Assembly (NCBI GenBank): GCA_027459565.1
Contig: DAIDIA010000139.1
Location: 1-7,700 of the forward strand
Direction: 5' to 3'
Length of the DNA: 7,700 nucleotides
Source: Acidimicrobiaceae bacterium
GTDB lineage: Bacteria > Actinomycetota > Acidimicrobiia > Acidimicrobiales > Bog-793
In this document: piece by piece, positions 1 through 5,928 of the stretch
Position numbering within the stretch: the first letter of the stretch is position 1
Layout of the letters: each line of letters begins with the position of its first letter
The notes under the pieces: generated by a model
Told to the model about the DNA's origin: nothing
The model's input: the letters and a program-made list of their open reading frames with translations, nothing else
Database searches by the model: none
Translations under genes and position numbers: made by a program

Positions 1-24
1 CGGCGCGACAGTCGGTCTTTGTTC

Positions 25-30
25 GGAGGA
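25..30 (+). promoter_or_regulatory. Ribosome binding site of the flavin hydroxylase gene
   Basis: GGAGGA lies seven bases before the ATG at 38. It is a near-perfect Shine-Dalgarno sequence and fixes the start against the overlapping ATG-initiated frame at 19, which has no comparable site. No promoter could be recognised in the 37 bases before the gene, so it may be transcribed from further upstream. Confidence 0.85.
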
Positions 31-37
31 GCACATC

Positions 38-1627
38 ATGGTCGAGCGCTACCAGGTCATTATCGTCGGCGGAGGACCCGTCGGCGTCGCCCTCGCGGTG
101 GAGCTCGCGCAGCGCAACATCTCGTGCGCGGTTATCGAACGCCACCTCGAGGTCGGGAGGATTCCCAAGGGTCAGAACCTCACCCAGCGGACCCTCGAGC
201 ATTTCTACTTCTGGAACTGCGTCGATGAGCTCCGGGCGGCACGGCTCCTTCCCCCGGACTATCCGATCGGTGGACTGACCGCGTATGGAAGCCTCGCCGG
301 CGAGTACTGGTACGTACCTCCGGGGCTTGAGCAGGTCCAGTCGTTCCACTTCCAAGACAACGAGCGACTCCCGCAGTACCTGACAGAGCAGGTGCTGCGT
401 GAGCGGCTCACGAAGCTCGAGAGCGCGACGACGATGTTCGGTTGGACGGCCAAGACCATCGAGCAGGACGATGTCGAGGTGCGTGTCACCATCGCCGGGG
501 AGGAGTGGCCCTATGAGGAGATGGAGATCGCGGGCGACTACCTCGTTGGCTGCGACGGTGCGCGTTCGCTCGTGCGCTCGAAGCTCGGCATCGTGCGCGA
601 GGGGCCCGATTTCGGTGAGCGGATGGCGCTGCTTGTCTTTCGTTCACGCGAGCTCCACGAGGGGCTCAAGCGCTTCCCCGAACGCACGACCTATCGCGTC
701 TTGCGCCCCGAGCTCCACGGGGTGTGGCAGTTCTTTGGAAGAGTCGATGTCGGAGAGACCTGGTTCTTCCACGGTCCGGTGCCGCCGACGACGACGGCCA
801 AGGACACCGAGTATCTCCGCGAGATGCTCGACGAGGCGGCGGGATTCCCCGTGAATGCCGAGTTCGAGCACATCGGGTTCTGGGACCTGCGCGTCGAGGT
901 TGCGACCACCTATCGCAATGGCCGCGGTTTCATCGCTGGCGATGCCGCGCACAGCCATCCTCCCTATGGGGGATTTGGATTGAACACGGGACTCGAGGAC
1001 GTCACGAACCTCGGCTGGAAGCTCGCGGGGCGACTGCAGGGCTGGGGAGGAGACGCACTGCTCGATTCGTACTCCGAGGAGCGACAGCCGGTGTTCAAAG
1101 AGACCGGGGAGCGCGTCATCGCCGGTGGCATCGTCAAAGACCGCGAATTCCTCGAGACCTACAGTCCCGAGCGGGACCTCGCGGCGTTCCTCGAGCAGTG
1201 GAGCCACCGGACATCGGGCGACTCGGCCGGCCCGACCTATGAGCCGAACTACGCGGGCTCGACGTTGGTGTTCGGGCCGCCGGGCGCGACGAACGGCGTG
1301 ACCGGTCGATACACCTTCGTGGCACAGGCGGGCCACCACCTTGCGCCGGTGGTGCTCTCGAGTGGTCTGAACGTCTACGAGGAGCTCGGTGGTGTCTACA
1401 CCCTCCTCGCGTTCGGCGCTGACGAGGATATGGTCCGCGTCTTCGAGGCCGCAGCGGAGCGCCGCAATCTCGCCCTCAAGGTCGTGACGGACTCCTATGA
1501 GGACCAGCGGGCACAACTCGGCTCGCGACTCGTTCTCGTCCGTCCCGACCAGTTCGTCTGCTGGGCAGGCGATGCGCTCACCGACGAGCCGGACGCGATC
1601 TTCGCCCGCGTGACCGGCTCGGACTGA
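38..1627 (+). CDS. FAD-dependent aromatic hydroxylase (PheA/TfdB/MhpA-type)
   Basis: The 529-residue product is a class A flavoprotein monooxygenase, a family that inserts one oxygen atom of O2 into a phenolic or related ring using NAD(P)H. Visible in order: a Rossmann FAD site GGGPVG at residues 11-16 with the ribose-binding acid at the end of strand 2 (VIER); the family DG motif GCDGARS with D173-G174; and the second FAD motif GDAAHSHPPYGGFGLNTG with D302. From about residue 400 to the end is a thioredoxin-like dimerisation domain ending in LVLVRPDQFVCWAGD, typical of phenol-hydroxylase relatives. The length suits the family (about 500-620). The N-terminal block RIPKGQNLTQRTLEHF resembles an actinobacterial subgroup whose substrate I do not know. 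No ring-cleavage dioxygenase, hydrolase of a meta pathway or regulator is adjacent, so the substrate cannot be inferred. The fold and cofactor are near certain; the reaction partner is open. Confidence 0.9.
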   Translation: MVERYQVIIVGGGPVGVALAVELAQRNISCAVIERHLEVGRIPKGQNLTQRTLEHFYFWNCVDELRAARLLPPDYPIGGLTAYGSLAGEYWYVPPGLEQVQSFHFQDNERLPQYLTEQVLRERLTKLESATTMFGWTAKTIEQDDVEVRVTIAGEEWPYEEMEIAGDYLVGCDGARSLVRSKLGIVREGPDFGERMALLVFRSRELHEGLKRFPERTTYRVLRPELHGVWQFFGRVDVGETWFFHGPVPPTTTAKDTEYLREMLDEAAGFPVNAEFEHIGFWDLRVEVATTYRNGRGFIAGDAAHSHPPYGGFGLNTGLEDVTNLGWKLAGRLQGWGGDALLDSYSEERQPVFKETGERVIAGGIVKDREFLETYSPERDLAAFLEQWSHRTSGDSAGPTYEPNYAGSTLVFGPPGATNGVTGRYTFVAQAGHHLAPVVLSSGLNVYEELGGVYTLLAFGADEDMVRVFEAAAERRNLALKVVTDSYEDQRAQLGSRLVLVRPDQFVCWAGDALTDEPDAIFARVTGSD

Positions 1628-1661
1628 GCGCTCGAAGGCATCCGCCATGGTCCTGCGCTCA
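1625..1661 (+). terminator. Inverted repeat at the end of the hydroxylase gene, possible terminator
   Basis: TGAGCGC (1625-1631, containing the stop codon) is a perfect 7-base inverted match to GCGCTCA (1655-1661), with a 23-base loop that holds a small GGC/GCC stem. No T-rich tract follows, so it is not a canonical intrinsic terminator. It could stabilise the mRNA end or be coincidence in GC-rich DNA. Confidence 0.25.
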
Positions 1662-1675
1662 CAACCTGCGAGGCG

Positions 1676-1704
1676 GTGACCGTCGGCGCTCTTGGCAATA
1701 GAGT
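1676..1704 (+). promoter_or_regulatory. Candidate sigma-70-type promoter for the DUF1059 gene
   Basis: GTGACC at 1676-1681 matches four of six bases of TTGACA. After exactly 17 bases comes TAGAGT at 1699-1704, which fits the actinobacterial TAnnnT -10 pattern. Transcription would start near 1711, giving a leader of about 60 bases before the ATG at 1771. The call rests on pattern and position only. Confidence 0.4.
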
Positions 1705-1754
1705 GGTCGTTCGCGCGAGCAGGTGCGGGCCGAGGCGCTGCTCGTCCGCTGGCA

Positions 1755-1762
1755 GAGAGGAG
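1755..1762 (+). promoter_or_regulatory. Ribosome binding site that fixes the DUF1059 start
   Basis: GAGAGGAG ends eight bases before the ATG at 1771. The same frame is open back to a GTG at 1723, but that start has no comparable site and would add 16 residues before the point where the conserved family sequence begins. The ATG is therefore preferred. Confidence 0.8.
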
Positions 1763-1770
1763 CGGGAACG

Positions 1771-2022
1771 ATGAAGACGATGACCTGCCGACAACTTGGG
1801 GGCCCCTGTGACCATGCGCACCGTGGCGAGGACGCCGACGCGGTGATCAAGCTCCAGGACGCCCATCTGAACGAGATGGTCTCCGGGGGTGACGCGGCGC
1901 ACGAGGATGCATTGCGCGCGATGAAGGATCGCTGGAAGCACCCGATCTCGGGGATGGGATGGTACCGGCAGGTCAAGCGTGATTTCGCCGCGCTCGCCGA
2001 AGACGGGTCCGTGACGACCTGA
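1771..2022 (+). CDS. DUF1059 family small protein
   Basis: The product has 83 residues and is soluble. It opens with MKTMTCRQLGGPCDHAHRG, which I recognise as the conserved start of DUF1059, a family of small bacterial and archaeal proteins without an established function. C6, C13, H15 and H17 are clustered and would suit a small metal site; this is inference. The middle (about residues 22-55) reads as helical, with the pattern DAVIKLQDAHLNEMV followed by a second amphipathic stretch HEDALRAMKDRW. The end holds the conserved PISGMGWYRQVKRDF (residues 58-72). The length is normal for the family and there is no signal peptide. The gene stands alone between gaps of 143 and 218 bases and has its own candidate promoter, so it is probably monocistronic. 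Confidence 0.85.
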   Translation: MKTMTCRQLGGPCDHAHRGEDADAVIKLQDAHLNEMVSGGDAAHEDALRAMKDRWKHPISGMGWYRQVKRDFAALAEDGSVTT

Positions 2023-2151
2023 TCGGCGATTCACCTCCGAGCGTCGTGCGCGCGCCCCACAGTCCGGGGTCGAGTGGGTCTTCGTCGCACCTCTTCGGGC
2101 GCTCGGGGAAAGTCAGGTCTTTTTCCTCTACTGCGCGCCGGTGGCGATTTC

Positions 2152-2157
2152 TAGGGT
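2152..2157 (+). promoter_or_regulatory. Candidate -10 box for the hydrolase-glpD-glpK unit
   Basis: TAGGGT fits the TAnnnT pattern common in actinobacterial housekeeping promoters. No convincing -35 box lies 16-19 bases upstream. Initiation would fall near 2163, giving a leader of about 78 bases to the ATG at 2241. A GTG in the hydrolase frame begins exactly at 2163. Confidence 0.3.
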
Positions 2158-2223
2158 GATCAGTGGTGCGGAGAGCCTGCACGGGTGGCCGGAGGTCCGG
2201 TCGCCCGGTTTGGAGTGCAGCAC

Positions 2224-2232
2224 GAGGAGAGG
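2224..2232 (+). promoter_or_regulatory. Ribosome binding site that fixes the hydrolase start
   Basis: GAGGAGAGG ends eight bases before the ATG at 2241. It favours that start over the in-frame GTG at 2163, which lacks a Shine-Dalgarno sequence and would add 26 basic, low-complexity residues. Confidence 0.75.
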
Positions 2233-2240
2233 TGGCCACG

Positions 2241-4124
2241 ATGGACCAGGGTCTTGATACGCAGACCGGCGCTGTGGGAGTTGTCGGGGATCGGAACGGG
2301 GGACCGGTGGGTCCCGCGAGTTCGGATCCGCCGTCGCACGGTCGGCTCCCCTCATGGATGAAGACCTCGCGCGCCGCGCTCGCGTTCGGTCTCGCGCTGA
2401 TCCTCATCGGCGGTCTCGTCGCCAACACGGCACAGACCAACGGCGGCAACATCCGCATCAGCAATGTCGCATTCCCGACCTCGACCGGTTCGATGATGAC
2501 GGGCCTCCTGTATGTCCCGGTGACGGCCACGGTCAAGACCCCGGCCTGCGGGGTCGTCGCGATCGAGGGATACATCAACTCGGTCGACACGATGGACGGC
2601 TTCTCGATCGAGATGGCCCGTCGCGGCTGCGTCGTCTTGGACGCGAACCAGACCGGGCAGGGAACCTCCGCGCCCCCCGCATTCCTCGATGGCTATGGGG
2701 GTCCGGATGCGCTGAACTACCTCGCGAACCTCCCGATCGTGAAGAAGGGCGACATCGGACTGATCGGCCACTCGATGGGCGGATGGGCCTCGATCATCGC
2801 GGCGGCCACCTACCCCAAGGACTACCGCTCCCTCGTGCTCGTCAGTTCGTCGACGAGCACGCCGGGACTCGAGCCGATTCCCGGTACCGCGACCTTCCCG
2901 CGCAACGTCGCCGTGGTCGAGGCGAGTGGCTCGGAGTTCGCCTCGTTGATGTGGGCCGTCCCGAAGGGAACGATGTTCCCGGAGTCCGCGCGGATGCAGG
3001 CGCTGTTCGGGATCAAGTCGACGATCGAGGTCGGACATGTCTACGGCTCCGTCGCGCAGGGTACGGCGCGCGTGCTCTACCTTGAGTCAGACATCCACCC
3101 GGGACTCACCTTCGATCCCTCGGCGATCCAGCACTCGGTAGCGTGGATGCAGTCCACGCTCGACGGTGTCGGGCCGCTCGCCCCCTCGAACCAGATCTGG
3201 CTCTGGGACGAGATCGGCACCTTCCTCGGCCTCCTCGGTGTCATCCTCCTGCTCTTCGGAGCCGGTGGGGAGCTCCTCAAGACGAGGTTCTTCGCCTCCG
3301 TTGCGCGCCGGCGCCCGCAGAACCGCTCGATGCGCGGACTTCCGTGGTGGATCGGGGCGCTGATCCTCGTGCTCGTGGGGCCCCTCACCTTCTTCCGCTT
3401 CCAGGAATACGGGCAGAACCAGTTCCCCGCGGGCTCCATCTTTCCCGAGTCCATCACCTCCGGCGTGATGACGTGGGCCGTCGGCGGTGCGCTGATCGCG
3501 GCGGTCCTGTTCCTGATCTGGCACCTCACGTCGCGCGCGCCTGCCCGGGAGGCATTCGCCTCCTACGGACTCGCCGAGACCGAGGGTGGGCCCGTCGACT
3601 GGCCGAACATCTGGCGGTCGTTCCTGCTCGCACTCTCCTCGGTTGTGGTGGTGTACCTCGGAGTGTTCTTCTTCGAGTGGGCCTGGACCTCGGACGTGCG
3701 GCTGTGGATCTTCAACATCAAGCCGGTTGACCTCGTGCACCTGAAGGCGATCCTCAGCTACATCGGCCCGTTCTTCCTCTACTTCTTCGTGCTCTCGACG
3801 GTGCTGTTCGGTCAGCTCCGCCCGAGGGTGAACTCGCTCGGGAAGTTCATGGCTGCCAACACGGCGCTGCTCACGATCGGCTACGTCGGCCTCCTCGCGA
3901 TCGAGTACGGCGTACTCGGCGCGACGGGAGAGCTCGCCACCTCGAGCCAGCCGCTGCTCGCGATCGTCGCGTTCCAGTTCGTTCCGATCTTCTTGCTGGT
4001 CGGCCCGATCCTGAGCTACTTCTTCTGGAAGACCGGGCGGGTCTACACCGGGGCGTTCGCGTGTGCACTCCTCATCACCTCGATGATCGTGATGAACACC
4101 GCCCTGCAGGCACCTCCGTGGTAG
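2241..4124 (+). CDS. Membrane protein with an exported alpha/beta-hydrolase domain
   Basis: From the ATG at 2241 the product has 627 residues. Residues 1-44 are polar and rich in Gly and Pro. A hydrophobic segment at about 45-64 (AALAFGLALILIGGLVANTA) reads as a signal anchor. Residues about 70-310 form an alpha/beta-hydrolase domain with the nucleophile elbow GHSMGG (176-181; S178 the likely nucleophile). H286 in DIHPGL is the likely catalytic His and E232 in GSEF a possible acid. Eight further hydrophobic segments follow, at about 325-345, 369-388, 409-431, 460-480, 503-525, 541-560, 572-595 and 603-622. The anchor would place the hydrolase domain outside the membrane. The enzyme class (ester or lipid hydrolase) is inferred from the fold; the substrate is unknown and the membrane domain matches no transporter I recognise. 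The gene overlaps the likely glpD start by seven bases, which implies cotranscription with the glycerol genes. It has no lipobox. Confidence 0.8.
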   Translation: MDQGLDTQTGAVGVVGDRNGGPVGPASSDPPSHGRLPSWMKTSRAALAFGLALILIGGLVANTAQTNGGNIRISNVAFPTSTGSMMTGLLYVPVTATVKTPACGVVAIEGYINSVDTMDGFSIEMARRGCVVLDANQTGQGTSAPPAFLDGYGGPDALNYLANLPIVKKGDIGLIGHSMGGWASIIAAATYPKDYRSLVLVSSSTSTPGLEPIPGTATFPRNVAVVEASGSEFASLMWAVPKGTMFPESARMQALFGIKSTIEVGHVYGSVAQGTARVLYLESDIHPGLTFDPSAIQHSVAWMQSTLDGVGPLAPSNQIWLWDEIGTFLGLLGVILLLFGAGGELLKTRFFASVARRRPQNRSMRGLPWWIGALILVLVGPLTFFRFQEYGQNQFPAGSIFPESITSGVMTWAVGGALIAAVLFLIWHLTSRAPAREAFASYGLAETEGGPVDWPNIWRSFLLALSSVVVVYLGVFFFEWAWTSDVRLWIFNIKPVDLVHLKAILSYIGPFFLYFFVLSTVLFGQLRPRVNSLGKFMAANTALLTIGYVGLLAIEYGVLGATGELATSSQPLLAIVAFQFVPIFLLVGPILSYFFWKTGRVYTGAFACALLITSMIVMNTALQAPPW

Positions 4125-5899
4125 CGGTGCCCACGGGAGGTGGGCCGGGCGCGGAGGGCCATCCGCCGGGAGTCGAGGTCAACGGGTCGTCGATCAGTGC
4201 GCTCACCCGGCCCGAGGATCTCGATCGCCTTCGCGACACGCAGTTCGATGTGCTGATCGTCGGAGGCGGTGTCGTCGGCGCGGGGAGTGCACTCGACGCG
4301 GCGACACGCGGACTCTCGGTTGCCCTCGTCGAGGCGCAGGACTTTGCCTCGGGAACCTCCAGTCGTTCGACGAAGTTGATCCATGGTGGTCTCCGCTATC
4401 TGCAGATGCTCGACTTCGTCTTGGTGCATGAGGCACTCAAGGAGCGCGGATTGCTGCTCGAGGAGCTCGCGCCCCACCTTGTCACCAAGATGCCCTTCCT
4501 CTATCCGCTGCGCCATCGCGTCTATGAACGCGCCTACACCGCGCTTGGCATCGGGCTCTACGACGCGCTTGCCCATTCGATGCACAGCGCGCGGGGTGTC
4601 CCAAGACAGAGACAGCTCTCGAAGCGGACGATGTACCAAGCGAACCCGTCGCTCCGGCCCGGGATCTTCACCGGAGGGATCGTCTACTACGACGCCCAGG
4701 TCGACGATGCGCGCCTCGTCCTGACGCTCGTGCGGAGCGCAGTGGCTCGGGGGGCTCTGGCGGTGAATCGCGTGGCGGCGGTCGGCATCGAGCGCGACGG
4801 GGATCGGGTCTCGGGCGCGCGGCTGCGCGACCTCGAGACCAACAGCGAGTTCGTCGTCCGTGCTCGGTCGGTGCTGCTCGCCACCGGGGTCTGGACCGAG
4901 GAGGCCGAGTCCCTTGTCGGCAAGGAGCATCCGCTCCGGGTGCGTCCCTCGAAGGGCGTGCATCTTGTCGTGGCGAAGGAGAGGATCAAGCTTTCGAGCG
5001 CGGTGATGATCCAGACGGAGAAGAGCATCCTCTTCGTCATCCCATGGGGAGATCACTGGATCATCGGCACCACGGACACCCCGTGGGACTACGAGAAGAG
5101 CCGGCCGGTCGCGAATGCATCGGACATCAACTACCTGCTCGATCACGTCAATGCGATCCTTGAGGAACCACTCTCGATCGATGATGTGGAGGCCGTCTAC
5201 GCGGGCCTTCGCCCGCTGATTGCGGGTCAGGGGGAGGAGACGACGAAGCTCTCGCGCGAGCACGCCATCGGTGAGCCGGTGCCGGGTCTCGTCGTGATCT
5301 CGGGCGGAAAGTACACGACCTATCGCGTGATGGCACAGGATGCGATCGATGCGGTCGTCAAGCGCCTGCCGATCACGACCGGCAGGTCACTGACCGAGTC
5401 GACCCCCCTGCTCGGTGCCGTCGGGGTGAGGGAGTTCGCGAGGCTCGTGCCGCAACTCGCCGAACGCTTTGGTCTGTCGGTGAAGAAGATCGAACACCTC
5501 GTGTCGCGCTATGGGACCCTGCTCGATCAGGTGCTGTCTCCCGGAGAGGAGGATCCCCTCCTCCTCGTGCCGCTCGCGGGAGCGGGTGACTACCTGCGCG
5601 CGGAGGTGCTCTACGCGGTGACCCACGAGGGAGCGATACATGTCGAAGACGTTCTTCGACGCAGGCTTCGCCTCGGACTCGAGACGCGCGACCGTGGACT
5701 CGCGTCGCTCGACGAGGTGGTCGCAATCATGGGCGACGCGCTCTCGTGGGATGTCGAGCGACGCCATCACGAGATCGACCAGTATCGCCGCCTCGTCGAG
5801 GCGGAACGACTCGCCGAGACGATGCCCGATGACCAGAGTGCGAGCGCGGTCATGGGTGAGATGAGCGAACCCGGGCTTGATCCAAGGCCGTCGAAGTGA
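4118..5899 (+). CDS. glpD: Glycerol-3-phosphate dehydrogenase, quinone-linked
   Basis: The enzyme oxidises sn-glycerol 3-phosphate to dihydroxyacetone phosphate through FAD and passes electrons to quinone at the inner face of the membrane. The 593-residue product shows the FAD motif VGGGVVG (48-54), the family signature RSTKLIHGGLRYL (83-95), GTTDTPWDY (from 317), GLRP (363-366) and GGKYTTYR (396-403). A C-terminal DAO-type helical domain follows, at about 425-570. The length fits the long mycobacterial-type GlpD better than the roughly 500-residue E. coli enzyme. The start is uncertain: GTG at 4118 has a weak CAGG eight bases or so upstream and overlaps the hydrolase stop; GTG at 4127 is the alternative (590 residues); no ATG is available before the FAD motif. 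Both choices give about 40 Gly/Pro-rich residues ahead of the conserved domain. Coupling to translation of the upstream gene is likely, because a good independent ribosome site is lacking. Confidence 0.93.
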   Translation: MVAVPTGGGPGAEGHPPGVEVNGSSISALTRPEDLDRLRDTQFDVLIVGGGVVGAGSALDAATRGLSVALVEAQDFASGTSSRSTKLIHGGLRYLQMLDFVLVHEALKERGLLLEELAPHLVTKMPFLYPLRHRVYERAYTALGIGLYDALAHSMHSARGVPRQRQLSKRTMYQANPSLRPGIFTGGIVYYDAQVDDARLVLTLVRSAVARGALAVNRVAAVGIERDGDRVSGARLRDLETNSEFVVRARSVLLATGVWTEEAESLVGKEHPLRVRPSKGVHLVVAKERIKLSSAVMIQTEKSILFVIPWGDHWIIGTTDTPWDYEKSRPVANASDINYLLDHVNAILEEPLSIDDVEAVYAGLRPLIAGQGEETTKLSREHAIGEPVPGLVVISGGKYTTYRVMAQDAIDAVVKRLPITTGRSLTESTPLLGAVGVREFARLVPQLAERFGLSVKKIEHLVSRYGTLLDQVLSPGEEDPLLLVPLAGAGDYLRAEVLYAVTHEGAIHVEDVLRRRLRLGLETRDRGLASLDEVVAIMGDALSWDVERRHHEIDQYRRLVEAERLAETMPDDQSASAVMGEMSEPGLDPRPSK

Positions 5900-5928
5900 T
5901 CGGCGCGAAGGCGCGAGACTGACGCGTC

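Larger units (their letters stand above)
2023..2240. other. Intergenic region between the DUF1059 and hydrolase genes
   Basis: I find no gene here. Two weak structures are visible. GGGGAAAG at 2105-2112 can pair with TTTTCCTC at 2121-2128 around an eight-base loop, but the T run lies inside the stem, so it is a poor terminator. CCCC at 2055-2058 can pair with GGGG at 2066-2069. The 3' part holds the candidate -10 box and the leader of the next gene. Confidence 0.5.

Noticed and set aside
644..1648. Open frame of 334 codons on the minus strand
   Set aside because: It lies antisense to the clear flavin hydroxylase gene, its product is Arg/Glu/Leu-rich with no recognisable motif, and long antisense frames are expected in GC-rich genes.
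2105..2128. Stem with T run, considered as an intrinsic terminator of the DUF1059 gene
   Set aside because: The T run forms one arm of the stem instead of following it, and several pairs are G-U, so it does not fit the intrinsic terminator pattern.
1973..2590. Open frame of 205 codons on the minus strand crossing the intergenic region
   Set aside because: It covers the intergenic gap and the hydrolase start. The product is Arg/Pro/Ser-rich with no motif, so it looks like a compositional artefact.
2354..3085. Open frame of 243 codons on the plus strand inside the hydrolase gene
   Set aside because: It is a shifted reading of the hydrolase, made up mostly of Arg, Gly and Asp, while the main frame carries GHSMGG and the membrane anchor.
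4043..5263. Open frame of 406 codons on the minus strand
   Set aside because: It is antisense to glpD. The translation is charged and low in hydrophobic periodicity, with no family motif, and all conserved signals are on the + strand.
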